Shown: positions 7,181 through 13,602 of the stretch, piece after piece
Numbering within the stretch: position 1 is the stretch's first letter
Layout: each line of letters begins with the position of its first letter
Made by a program: the position numbers and the translations under genes
The notes under the pieces: generated by a model
What the model saw: only the letters and a program-made list of their open reading frames with translations
What the model was told of the DNA's origin: nothing
Database searches by the model: none
Assembly (NCBI GenBank): GCA_014381165.1
Contig: JACMIM010000772.1
Coordinates: 1-13,626, forward strand
DNA from: Roseiflexaceae bacterium
GTDB lineage: Bacteria; Chloroflexota; Chloroflexia; Chloroflexales; Roseiflexaceae
Direction: 5' to 3'
Length of the DNA stretch: 13,626 nucleotides

Positions 7181-7209
7181 GGCGGCACCAGAGCATGCTC
7201 TGAGCCGCC
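7181..7209 (-). terminator. Terminator-like hairpin in SWIM-gene leader
   Basis: GGCGGC (7181-7186) pairs with GCCGCC (7204-7209), with an inner AGAGC/GCTCT stem (7190-7194 with 7197-7201). In the minus-strand RNA it comes immediately after the stop of the 12-codon ORF and is followed by TTCGTGTTTG, an imperfect T tract. It is 116 nt upstream of the SWIM start, as expected for an attenuator or for the terminator of the short ORF. Confidence 0.5.
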
Positions 7210-7210
7210 A

Positions 7211-7249
7211 CTACCACTCGCTAGATTGTGCTGGCTTCAATTCGCGCAT
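7211..7249 (-). CDS. Candidate 12-aa leader peptide
   Basis: A very short ORF (MRELKPAQSSEW) with an ATG start and GGAG 7 nt upstream, about 60 nt downstream of a consensus promoter and directly before a terminator-like hairpin. The layout (promoter, short ORF with a good ribosome binding site, hairpin, real gene) resembles attenuation or ribosome-stalling leaders. The peptide has no run of a single amino acid that would identify an effector. It could also be a free-standing small protein or a chance ORF. The support is the ribosome binding site and the position, not homology. Confidence 0.4.
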   Translation of the reverse strand: MRELKPAQSSEW

Positions 7250-7316
7250 GGCAAATCTCCTTCGCCACCTGCCGGTTCGAGCGAGCCAACCATTGGTTTG
7301 TTAGCTCACTATTAAC

Positions 7317-7345
7317 ATTATAGGCGTCTCTGGAAGTCGCGTCAA
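7317..7345 (-). promoter_or_regulatory. Sigma70-type promoter of SWIM-gene leader
   Basis: On the minus strand, TTGACG (7345-7340), a 17-bp spacer and a perfect TATAAT (7322-7317). Initiation is expected near 7310, about 60 nt before the 12-codon ORF and about 245 nt before the SWIM start. This is the best hexamer pair in the window. Confidence 0.8.
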
Positions 7346-7362
7346 GTCCAGATCATCGAGTG

Positions 7363-7371
7363 ATTATAGCA
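7363..7371 (-). promoter_or_regulatory. Second, upstream extended -10 promoter
   Basis: TGCTATAAT on the minus strand (7371-7363), the same extended -10 sequence as before the phosphoesterase gene. It lies upstream of the TTGACG/TATAAT promoter and would add about 45 nt to the SWIM leader, making a tandem promoter pair. The -35 is weak. Confidence 0.45.
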
Positions 7372-7461
7372 GGGGTCAGGGATCATGGGCCAGCGATCAG
7401 GAGGCGCAGCGCATCACCAAGCGAAGTACACCCTGAAAACTGGATCAGTTATTCTGCCCGC

Positions 7462-7470
7462 TGCTATAAG
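7462..7470 (+). promoter_or_regulatory. Possible extended -10 before nested palindrome
   Basis: TGCTATAAG differs by one base from the extended -10 elements elsewhere in the window. Initiation would fall near 7477, almost exactly at the left end of the palindromic segment 7480-7628. There is no clear -35. Confidence 0.3.
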
Positions 7471-7479
7471 AGCTAGGCC

Positions 7480-7628
7480 TTACGCAGTTGGCGACTTCAG
7501 CCTGCGGCAGCAGGGAAAAGCTAGCTTTTTGTTTCGTTGTTTGGTGCGCTCCACCAAACAACGAAACAATGGCGCGGTATTTCCACGCCCGCCGCAGGCG
7601 TCATGAAAGCGCTTGGGCAACTGCGTAA
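7480..7628. repeat. 149-bp nested palindrome, possible MITE
   Basis: Nested inverted repeats: outer TTACGCAGTTG (7480-7490) with CAACTGCGTAA (7618-7628); middle GCCTGCGGC (7500-7508) with GCCGCAGGC (7591-7599); and inner TTGTTTCGTTGTTTGGTG (7529-7546) with its exact complement (7552-7569) around a 5-nt loop. A separate 14-bp palindrome AAAAGCTAGCTTTT lies at 7516-7529. No protein is credible here. Terminal inverted repeats plus internal hairpins are typical of miniature inverted-repeat elements, but I see no clear target-site duplication. The alternative is a structured RNA or the 5' region of the downstream protease operon. Confidence 0.6.
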
Positions 7629-7640
7629 CTCCTCGTTCTA

Positions 7641-7671
7641 TTGACTATGCACTACTGTCGTATGATATATT
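7641..7671 (+). promoter_or_regulatory. Promoter of subtilisin-like protease
   Basis: TTGACT (7641-7646) is followed by an AT-rich -10 region, with GATATA at 17 bp (7664-7669) or TATATT at 19 bp (7666-7671). Initiation near 7677 gives a leader of about 75 nt to the ATG at 7753 and supports that start over the upstream ATG at 7681. Confidence 0.5.
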
Positions 7672-7752
7672 CAGTGAAGCATGGAACAACAATTGGTATT
7701 CTACTGTGCTATCGCGCGATTCGCATCGGCACGCGCAAGGGGAACCCGAACA

Positions 7753-9597
7753 ATGCCTACCTTCTCCATCACTCGGCGAACGCAGCTCCTGCTTGCAGCG
7801 TGCGTGTTGCTGGCCGGTGCTGCGTCTTCGAGCCATCCAATCCAGGCTCGCGCTGAAACAACCAGCTATATCGTGCAGGCCGACAGCGCGGCGGCGGCGG
7901 CTACTGCGGTCGCCCGCGCGGGCGGCGGTGTTGTTGATCAGCTGAACATCATCGATGGTGTCAGCGCCCGGCTCGACCAGCGCGCCTATGCACTGCTCGC
8001 CACCGACCAGCAACTTGCGCTTCACGCCGATCTGCCAGTTCATGCTACTGGCGGCGGCAAAGAAACCGATACCGACGGCTATCTGCTGTACCCAGCGGCG
8101 GCGACTGGTGCGAATCTGCTGCACGAGCGCAAGGTGCCAACAGCTAAAACTGAGTGCAAGGAAGGCGGCGACAAGAAGTTCCGGGTCAATGTCTCGAGCG
8201 AGCGCGAAGACCGCGAGCTTCAGGGCTGGGGCATCACAATCGCCGTGATCGACTCCGGCTTCATGCAGATGGCGAGTGCTGGCGACTGGAAGTATCGCGA
8301 TACGACCGGCCTGATGGTATCCGAAAACTCTGGGCGCTGCATCTTCTACCGCGACTTCCTGCCACGCGACAGCGCCAATGATAACCTGCTGAATCGGAAC
8401 CTTCCGAACAATAGCAGCGATCAGCACGGCCATGGCACCCACGTCGCCGCCACAATCGCCGATAATCGCGAGACGGAGCTGGCAAGCGGCACCAACGCCA
8501 CACCAGTTGGCGTTGCCCCGCAGGTTAACTTGATGGTAGCGCGCGCGCTCGACAAGAACGGCGTCGGTAGCTACGCCGATGTGATTCGCTCGATCGATTG
8601 GATCGTCGCCAACCGTGCCGCCTACAATGTGCGCGTGCTGAACCTTTCGCTGTACTCGCCGGTGACTGGCCCCTACTGGGATGACCCACTCAATCAGGCG
8701 GTCATGAAGGCATGGCAGGCCGGCATTGTGGTGATCGCCGCCGCTGGCAACAGCGGCCCCGAGGCCGCGACGATTACTGTTCCGGGTAACGTGCCGTATG
8801 TTGTAACTGTCGGCGCGATCAAGAGTGGTCGCTACACCGAAAGTGGCTACGACGAGCTGGCGACCTATTCCAGCCGTGGCCCGACTGAATCGGCCTTTAT
8901 CAAGCCAGATGTCGTGGTGCCAGCCTCGCGCACGATCGCGCCAATGCCGAATGGCTCGACTTTGGCTAATCTTGTTGCAGATGGCGCTGTTCAAGAGCAG
9001 GCGCGCGTCGACTTCAAAGTGGGTTCGGCGGCAAAAGAGCACACCTACTACCGCCTCAGCGGCACGTCGATGGCCGCCGCCCAAGTGAGTGGCATTGTCG
9101 CGCTGATGCTTCAGGAGGAGCCGAGCCTGACCAACGATCAAGTCAAGCATCGCCTGTTGGCAACTGCCCGCCCAGCCTTCGACGAAGACACGCAGCTGCC
9201 AATCTACAGCGTTTGGGAGCAGGGCGCTGGTCTGATCGACGCCGAGCAGGCGGTATTCAGCACTGCGACCGAAAGCGCGAACGCTGGACTAGATGTTGGC
9301 ATCGATCTGACCACCGACGATCACTTCTGGGGCTTCACCACATGGGACGAAGCCAGCGGCCAATTCAGCCTGATCGACTCGCTCACAGGTGAGCAGCTCG
9401 CCACCTGGACGGGCGGGCGGCAATCCTGGGCGGGTGGTCGCCAATCCTGGGCGGGCGGTCGCCAATCCTGGGCGGGTGGTCGCCAATCCTGGGCGGGTGG
9501 TCGCCAATCCTGGGCCGGTGGTCGCCAATCCTGGGCCGGCGCAGTCGCACCTGCCACCACGAGTTCCGCCGCGCGGGTTGATTTGCTGGTCGAATAA
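7753..9597 (+). CDS. Secreted subtilisin-like (S8) protease with C-terminal repeats
   Basis: A 614-aa secreted serine protease. Signal peptide 1-34 has arginines at 8-9, a hydrophobic core LLLAACVLLAGAA and an ARA cleavage site. An I9-like propeptide region (about 38-100, starting SYIVQAD) precedes the S8 domain. The catalytic triad is Asp167 (AVIDSG), His227 (HGTHVA) and Ser439 (SGTSMAA), with oxyanion Asn333 (AAGNSGP). All are present, so it should be active. The C-terminus carries six tandem GGRQSWA heptapeptides (residues 554-595) and a short tail, with no membrane anchor. I chose the ATG at 7753 over 7681 because the signal peptide begins there, AAGGGG lies 9 nt upstream and the promoter overlaps the other start. 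It is a single-gene unit closed by a strong terminator. The role is probably extracellular protein degradation; the target is unknown. Confidence 0.93.
   Translation: MPTFSITRRTQLLLAACVLLAGAASSSHPIQARAETTSYIVQADSAAAAATAVARAGGGVVDQLNIIDGVSARLDQRAYALLATDQQLALHADLPVHATGGGKETDTDGYLLYPAAATGANLLHERKVPTAKTECKEGGDKKFRVNVSSEREDRELQGWGITIAVIDSGFMQMASAGDWKYRDTTGLMVSENSGRCIFYRDFLPRDSANDNLLNRNLPNNSSDQHGHGTHVAATIADNRETELASGTNATPVGVAPQVNLMVARALDKNGVGSYADVIRSIDWIVANRAAYNVRVLNLSLYSPVTGPYWDDPLNQAVMKAWQAGIVVIAAAGNSGPEAATITVPGNVPYVVTVGAIKSGRYTESGYDELATYSSRGPTESAFIKPDVVVPASRTIAPMPNGSTLANLVADGAVQEQARVDFKVGSAAKEHTYYRLSGTSMAAAQVSGIVALMLQEEPSLTNDQVKHRLLATARPAFDEDTQLPIYSVWEQGAGLIDAEQAVFSTATESANAGLDVGIDLTTDDHFWGFTTWDEASGQFSLIDSLTGEQLATWTGGRQSWAGGRQSWAGGRQSWAGGRQSWAGGRQSWAGGRQSWAGAVAPATTSSAARVDLLVE
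9412..9537 (+). repeat. Six 21-bp tandem repeats in protease 3' end
   Basis: Six uninterrupted 21-bp units (from 9412, 9433, 9454, 9475, 9496 and 9517) encode GGRQSWA. The units differ only at a few third-codon positions (such as GGC/GGT and GCG/GCC), implying recent duplication or homogenisation. All three plus frames stay open across it, so adjacent-frame reading frames here are by-products. Confidence 0.95.
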
Positions 9598-9623
9598 CGC
9601 CCGAAGACCTCATTCCGCAATAA

Positions 9624-9655
9624 CAAAAGCCCGGCGCAGCAGCGCCGGGCTTTTG
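9624..9655 (+). terminator. Strong intrinsic terminator after protease
   Basis: A perfect 14-bp stem (9624-9637 with 9642-9655, loop AGCA) has a GC-rich core GCCCGGCGC and ends in TTTTG, 26 bp after the protease stop. It has A and T runs on both sides, so it can act in both directions. CCGGCGCAGCAG recurs just downstream (9662-9673). Confidence 0.9.
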
Positions 9656-9708
9656 TGCTACCCGGCGCAGCAGCTCCGAGCGGTTGGGATGCCCCGCCGT
9701 TTTTCGCT

Positions 9709-9714
9709 TATAAT
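9709..9714 (+). promoter_or_regulatory. -10 box of GT2-galT unit
   Basis: A perfect TATAAT 31 nt before the glycosyltransferase ATG. The best -35 is TTGGGA (9684-9689) at a long 19-bp spacing. It lies downstream of the protease terminator, so the GT2-galT pair likely has its own transcript with a leader of about 25 nt. Confidence 0.5.
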
Positions 9715-9745
9715 CACAACTGAATCTAAGCCACACTGCATACTT

Positions 9746-10699
9746 ATGATACAGTCACAGCACGTTTCGCTGATCTGCACGGTTAAAGACGAGGCCGCCA
9801 CAATCGCGGCATTGCTCGATTCGATGCTTGCGCAGCGCCGCCCGCCCGATGAGGTGGTCGTCAACGACTGCGGCAGCACCGATGCCACTGCCGAGATCGT
9901 TCAGCGCTATATCGCGCGGTATCCCCAGGTGCGGCTGGTGCGCGGTGGCCACAACATTTCGTCGGGGCGCAACAACGCCATCCGCAACGCCCGGCACGAT
10001 CTGATCGCATGTACCGATGCGGGGCTAACCCTTGACCCGAGTTGGCTGGCTGAGATTATCGCGCCACTGGAGCGCGACCAGGCCGATGTGGTCGGCGGTT
10101 TCTTCACGCCTGCGCCGCAGAGCCTGTTCGAACTGGCACTGGCGGCCACCAACTACCGCGACGCCGAGGAGATCGCGCCGCAGAAGTTTCTGCCGTTCGG
10201 CAAGTCGCTGGCGTTTCGCCGCCACGCCTGGGAGCGCGCGGGCGGCTTTCCCGAGGACGCCAGCCATTGCGAGGATATTCTGTTCGATCTGGCACTCAAA
10301 CGGGCGGGCTACCGCTTTGTGTTTGTGCCTGATGCGCGCGTTCATTTTCGGCCACGGTCATCGCTGCCGGCTTTTGCACGCCAGTATTTTCTGTATGCGC
10401 GTGGCGATGGGCAGGCCAATTTGTGGCCGCGCCGCTACGTGCTGCGCTACACTGCCTATGGCCTGGGGCTGGCCCTACTGCTCGGCGCGCGCTGGCGGCC
10501 CTGGCTGCTGGTTCCGCTGGCGCTTGGCGCGGTTGCCTACAGCCGCAAGCCCGCCGCACGCTTGCTCAAACGTGCCCCGGCGCTGCCACTCCACGAGCAA
10601 GCCCGCGCACTCGCGCTCATTCCGCTCATTCGCGGAGTTGGCGATCTCGCAAAGATGATCGGCTACCCAGCCGGCATACGAAAACGAGGTGCTGAATGA
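9746..10699 (+). CDS. Family 2 glycosyltransferase
   Basis: A 317-aa GT-A fold glycosyltransferase. The N-terminal nucleotide-sugar domain shows SLICTVKDE, the VDDGSxD-type motif as NDCGSTD (40-46), the DxD-equivalent TDAG (90-93), FGKSLAFRR with WERAGGFPE, and an acceptor-side Glu176-Asp177 (CEDILFDL). The C-terminal 100 residues contain one or two hydrophobic stretches (around GLGLALLLGA and WLLVPLALGAVAY), suggesting membrane association. Sugar donor and acceptor are unknown; transfer to a lipid or surface glycan is inferred. The reading frame is open upstream to 9389, but only because the protease repeat array is open in all frames. Homology starts at 9746 after a TATAAT box. No clear Shine-Dalgarno is seen. 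Its stop overlaps the galT start by ATGA, suggesting translational coupling. Confidence 0.88.
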   Translation: MIQSQHVSLICTVKDEAATIAALLDSMLAQRRPPDEVVVNDCGSTDATAEIVQRYIARYPQVRLVRGGHNISSGRNNAIRNARHDLIACTDAGLTLDPSWLAEIIAPLERDQADVVGGFFTPAPQSLFELALAATNYRDAEEIAPQKFLPFGKSLAFRRHAWERAGGFPEDASHCEDILFDLALKRAGYRFVFVPDARVHFRPRSSLPAFARQYFLYARGDGQANLWPRRYVLRYTAYGLGLALLLGARWRPWLLVPLALGAVAYSRKPAARLLKRAPALPLHEQARALALIPLIRGVGDLAKMIGYPAGIRKRGAE

Positions 10700-11742
10700 C
10701 CACATTCAAGCTTTCTGATCACCCGCATCGGCGCTACAACCCACTCAGCGGCGAGTGGGTGTTGGTTTCACCGCACCGCACCAAGCGCCCCTGGCAAGGC
10801 CAGGTCGAGACGACTGCGCCGGACGATCGGCCACAATACGATCCGCAGTGCTACCTGTGCCCCGGCAATCTGCGGGCGAATAATGCGCACAACCCACAGT
10901 ATGCGCAGACATTTGTCTTCGAAAATGATTTCGCCGCGCTGCTGGCCGACACGCCCGAGGGCGGCTACAACAGCGGCCTGCTGCGCGCCGAAAGCGAACG
11001 CGGCGTGGCACGAGTGGTCTGCTTCTCGCCCCGCCATGACCTCACGCTAGCGCAGATCGACCTGGACACGCTGGCGGCGGTGGTCGATGTGTGGGCGGCA
11101 CAGTTCAGCGAGCTTGGCGCGCGGCCCGAGATTGGCTACGTGCAAATCTTCGAGAATCGCGGCGCGATGATGGGTGCCTCGAATCCGCACCCGCACGGCC
11201 AAATTTGGGCGCAGTCGCATGTGCCGATGACCGTGCAGCGCGAACATGAGGCGCAGGCCGCGTACTTCGCCCAACACGGCCGCTCGCTGCTGGCCGATTA
11301 CCTGACCCAGGAACTCGAACTGGCCGAACGGATTGTCTGCGAGAATGAACACTTTGTCGCGCTAGTGCCATTTTGGGCGGTCTGGCCCTTTGAAACGATG
11401 GTGATCAGCCGCCGACAGGTGGCGGCAATACCCGAGCTTTCAGCGCTGGAACGGCGCGGGCTGGCCGCAATCTTCAAGCAGCTGACCACGCGCTACGATA
11501 ATCTCTTTCAAACATCGTTCCCCTACTCGATGGGCTTTCACCAGCGCCCGACCGATGGCGGCGCGCACCCACATTGGCACTTGCACGCCCACTTTCTGCC
11601 GCCGCTGCTGCGCTCGGCCACCGTGCGCAAGTTCATGGTCGGCTACGAACTGCTGGGCGAGCCGCAGCGCGACATCACGCCGGAGCAGGCTGCCGCGCGG
11701 CTTCAGGCGCTTTCGGATGTTCACTACCGCGCACAGGCCTGA
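10696..11742 (+). CDS. galT: Galactose-1-phosphate uridylyltransferase
   Basis: A 348-aa Leloir-pathway enzyme that exchanges UMP between UDP-glucose and galactose-1-phosphate. The N-terminal HRRYNPLSGEWVLVSPHR segment, the zinc-site CYLC pair, and the active-site SNPHPHGQIW with His165, catalytic His167 and Gln169 (one position from the E. coli numbering) are all present. So are the C-terminal FPYSMGFHQRP and HWHLHAHFLPP strands. The length equals that of bacterial GalT. It overlaps the upstream glycosyltransferase by 4 bp (ATGA), so a shared transcript is likely; galK and galE are not in the window. Its last 19 bp overlap the end of a convergent gene. Confidence 0.96.
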   Translation: MTTFKLSDHPHRRYNPLSGEWVLVSPHRTKRPWQGQVETTAPDDRPQYDPQCYLCPGNLRANNAHNPQYAQTFVFENDFAALLADTPEGGYNSGLLRAESERGVARVVCFSPRHDLTLAQIDLDTLAAVVDVWAAQFSELGARPEIGYVQIFENRGAMMGASNPHPHGQIWAQSHVPMTVQREHEAQAAYFAQHGRSLLADYLTQELELAERIVCENEHFVALVPFWAVWPFETMVISRRQVAAIPELSALERRGLAAIFKQLTTRYDNLFQTSFPYSMGFHQRPTDGGAHPHWHLHAHFLPPLLRSATVRKFMVGYELLGEPQRDITPEQAAARLQALSDVHYRAQA

Positions 11743-12116
11743 CAGTCCGCACCAGCCGCAGAACCTGCAACCCACAGCCCGCAATGCTCGCAACGCTGGC
11801 TGAGCACCAACGGGCCAGTCAGCGATGCTGGCAGATCGGCGGGGCCAAGTGCGGCGCGCAACTGCGCATGCGTGGCCGCGCCCAGCAACTCGGCGCGCTC
11901 GACCCGCTCGCCCGCAAAGACTAGGCTGAAGAGCATGCCGGCAACCACCGTATGCCGGTCGGCAATGCCCACCAGTGCCGCCTGGTCGATGGTGAGCGTT
12001 TGCTCGCCGCTACTCGCGCCACGCTCGGCGGCAGAGAGCGTCACGGTATCGCCACCAAAGAAGCCGCCGAAATTATGCACCTCGCAAACCTGATAGATTT
12101 TTGGTTGGTCAGACAC
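11724..12116 (-). CDS. Hypothetical protein with C-terminal zinc ribbon
   Basis: A 130-aa protein I do not recognise. The N-terminal two thirds are soluble mixed alpha/beta (IYQVCEVHNFGGFFGG, then an Ala/Leu-rich segment). The C-terminus has CxxC-x12-CxxC (Cys109, Cys112, Cys125, Cys128), a probable zinc ribbon ending at the last residues. The start is GTG at 12116, supported by AAAGGAG 7 nt upstream; no ATG fits. It is convergent with galT and overlaps it by 19 bp. It is divergent from the HAAS-like membrane protein. A good ribosome binding site, biased third positions and the four cysteines argue that it is real. No function can be assigned. Confidence 0.75.
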   Translation of the reverse strand: MSDQPKIYQVCEVHNFGGFFGGDTVTLSAAERGASSGEQTLTIDQAALVGIADRHTVVAGMLFSLVFAGERVERAELLGAATHAQLRAALGPADLPASLTGPLVLSQRCEHCGLWVAGSAAGADCQACAR

Positions 12117-12201
12117 TTCACAACTCCTTTGTTAGCATTCGTTGCCAATAGATTCTACTAGGTTTTCGTGCAATACTTACGAACGTATCGTCTGGAGCCG
12201 C

Positions 12202-12229
12202 TTGACATCACATCGTCGCGTGGTATGCT
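12202..12229 (+). promoter_or_regulatory. Promoter of HAAS-like membrane protein gene
   Basis: A perfect TTGACA (12202-12207), a 16-bp spacer and TATGCT (12224-12229) preceded by TGG, making an extended -10. Initiation is expected near 12236, followed by GGAG 9 nt before the ATG at 12272. Confidence 0.7.
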
Positions 12230-12271
12230 TTATACATAGAAAAGCTAGGCACAACACCGGAGCAACGAACC

Positions 12272-13150
12272 ATGCGGCCAGCACGATCAGCCTTCGCCAA
12301 GTACCAGCAGCGCGTGCTGCGCCACCTGCGCGCGCTGCCACCCGAGCAGCGTGCCCAGATCGCTGTCGAACTCGAAAGCCACCTGGAGGACGCGGCGCAG
12401 GCCAGCGGGCTACCCGCCGACGACCCGCAACTGCAGTGGCAGGTGATCAGCAAGCTGGGGCCGAGCTGGCGGCTTGGCCGTGCGCTGGCACGGGCCAACG
12501 GCGTGCGCGGGCCGCTAACCTGGACGCTGCTGCTGGGAGCGGCGGCAACGCCACTGATTCAGCTGCTGCTGCTGGGCGCAGGCTTGTTCGTCGCATTCTT
12601 TGGCCTTATTCCAGAGGACGATGCCGAGGGACTCGCGGTGATCACCATGCTGCTTGTTCCCTGTCTCGCGCTACCTGCCGTGCTTGCCAGCCACCATTTC
12701 ATTCGCCAGACGCGACCGTGGCTGAGCCGCTTGATGGTAGCACTCGGTGGCGCGGGCTTTCTCGGCGGTGCGATTTATGTGGGAGTGACTGTCTTCTCCG
12801 AGCTAACTGGCACGACGGGAGAACAGTTCAATTGGTTAGCACCGCTACTCTTGGGGTTATTGGCCTGTGCTGGATTCTGGCCATTACTGTTTTGCCTTGT
12901 CACCATGCAGCGTCATCGCGACGAGGATGCGGCGGTCGCGGTCATGGGGGTTGCCGTTACAATTGCGTGGTTGCTGCTCTGGATAGGGGCACTTATCAGT
13001 GGGCTTACACCTGCGAGCGCAGTTGGCATATTGATGACGGTATTCAGCTTATTTGGCATAGTTCTCTGCCAGGTGATATGGCTACCGCTGCTCAGCGCCT
13101 GGCTCTGGCAGCAGGCGCGGGCGACGCCTGTATCAATCACCCGGCGCTGA
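12272..13150 (+). CDS. Multi-pass membrane protein, HAAS-like N-terminus
   Basis: A 292-aa protein. Residues 1-75 are a cytosolic helical domain (RVLRHLRALPPEQRAQI, VELESHLEDAA and a paired helix) resembling the HAAS/DUF1700-type or permease-prefix domain found on membrane proteins controlled by PadR regulators. It is followed by about six or seven hydrophobic segments (near 84-113, 121-141, 151-177, 188-211, 223-244 and 252-280). No enzymatic or transport motif is visible. The family relation is by pattern only and needs a profile search. Unlike typical HAAS genes, no PadR gene is adjacent. It has its own TTGACA promoter and GGAG site. A weak terminator-like hairpin overlaps the stop. Confidence 0.8.
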   Translation: MRPARSAFAKYQQRVLRHLRALPPEQRAQIAVELESHLEDAAQASGLPADDPQLQWQVISKLGPSWRLGRALARANGVRGPLTWTLLLGAAATPLIQLLLLGAGLFVAFFGLIPEDDAEGLAVITMLLVPCLALPAVLASHHFIRQTRPWLSRLMVALGGAGFLGGAIYVGVTVFSELTGTTGEQFNWLAPLLLGLLACAGFWPLLFCLVTMQRHRDEDAAVAVMGVAVTIAWLLLWIGALISGLTPASAVGILMTVFSLFGIVLCQVIWLPLLSAWLWQQARATPVSITRR

Positions 13151-13171
13151 AGCACCGGGCTATTTGGTTTT
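13140..13171 (+). terminator. Possible terminator of HAAS-like gene
   Basis: CCCGG (13140-13144) pairs with CCGGG (13155-13159) around an imperfect inner GC/GC stem and TGAA loop, followed by CTATTTGGTTTT. The stem overlaps the stop codon. The T tract is interrupted. Confidence 0.35.
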
Positions 13172-13216
13172 GCGGTTAATGCGGCCCATGGCCCGAGTTG
13201 TGCGATAGCGGGAGGT

Positions 13217-13239
13217 TTGGAGGGGTCTTGCCCCTCCAA
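13217..13239. repeat. 9-bp GC-rich hairpin
   Basis: TTGGAGGGG (13217-13225) pairs perfectly with CCCCTCCAA (13231-13239) around TCTTG. It is the first of two consecutive hairpins upstream of the 80-aa gene. There is no T tract after it. Confidence 0.7.
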
Positions 13240-13248
13240 GAAGCCTTT

Positions 13249-13287
13249 TCTTCCAGTTTTGGTGGCAGAGCCGCCAAAACTGGAAGA
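13249..13287. repeat. 18-bp hairpin with triloop
   Basis: TCTTCCAGTTTTGGTGGC (13249-13266) pairs with 13270-13287, 17 of 18 Watson-Crick plus one T/G, around AGA. It ends 11 nt before the AGGAG of the next gene. It is not followed by T residues on either strand, so it is a repeat-family or leader structure rather than a standard terminator. Confidence 0.75.
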
Positions 13288-13310
13288 AGAACAAAAGTAG
13301 GAGTACGCCA

Positions 13311-13553
13311 ATGGTTATGCTGCACAACCAGGCCACCGGCCAGGAACTCGGCGCGGTTAGTGACGAGGACTTTCAGTTCTTGCAAACCAGCTTGGAAGAG
13401 GAAAGTGTCGAGGACGACGCCTACTACATCGACCTTACTACGATCGATCTGCTGCGTAGCAGCGGGGCCAGCGCCAGCCTGCTGCGCGTGCTCGAAGCCG
13501 ACGTCAGCGGCGGCGAGGGCGTCGAAGTGCAGTGGCGCGAGCTGGAAGCGTAA
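13311..13553 (+). CDS. Small acidic hypothetical protein
   Basis: An 80-aa protein that I do not recognise. It is strongly acidic, with runs such as EEESVEDDAYYIDL, no cysteines and no membrane segment. It has a short N-terminal HNQATGQELG and a C-terminal VEVQWRELEA. The ATG at 13311 has AGGAG 7 nt upstream; a second in-frame ATG at 13317 is spaced less well. It follows two strong hairpins and may be transcribed alone. The codon bias and ribosome binding site support a real gene; the function is unknown. Confidence 0.7.
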   Translation: MVMLHNQATGQELGAVSDEDFQFLQTSLEEESVEDDAYYIDLTTIDLLRSSGASASLLRVLEADVSGGEGVEVQWRELEA

Positions 13554-13574
13554 GCCGACACTACCCGAACATTA

Positions 13575-13602
13575 ACCACGAAGCACACGAAGAACACGAA
13601 AG
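13575..13602 (+). repeat. Period-9 CACGAAG repeat
   Basis: Three imperfect units around ACGAAG (13578-13583, 13587-13592, and ACGAAAG at 13596-13602), spaced 9 bp. The same kind of CACGAAGA-type intergenic run is common in several bacterial phyla. It sits 3' of the 80-aa gene with no terminator visible before the window ends. Confidence 0.55.

Noticed and set aside
7260..7310. tRNA-like GGTTCGAGC segment
   Set aside because: No acceptor stem, anticodon arm or correctly spaced T-arm stem could be built around it.
7681..7752. Upstream ATG for the protease
   Set aside because: It would hide the signal peptide behind 24 extra residues and lies at the predicted transcription start; the ATG at 7753 has AAGGGG upstream.
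7645..9150. Long minus-strand open frame (501 aa) opposite the protease
   Set aside because: It is antisense to a clear S8 protease with all catalytic motifs, has no recognisable domain or ribosome binding site, and such frames are common in GC-rich DNA.
9389..9745. N-terminal extension of the glycosyltransferase
   Set aside because: It would encode the protease repeats in another frame and cross the intrinsic terminator; GT2 homology begins at 9746.
12142..13179. 345-aa plus-strand frame overlapping the HAAS-like gene
   Set aside because: The translation is Arg/Ala/Pro/Cys-rich and shadow-like; the overlapping frame has a promoter, GGAG site and coherent membrane helices.
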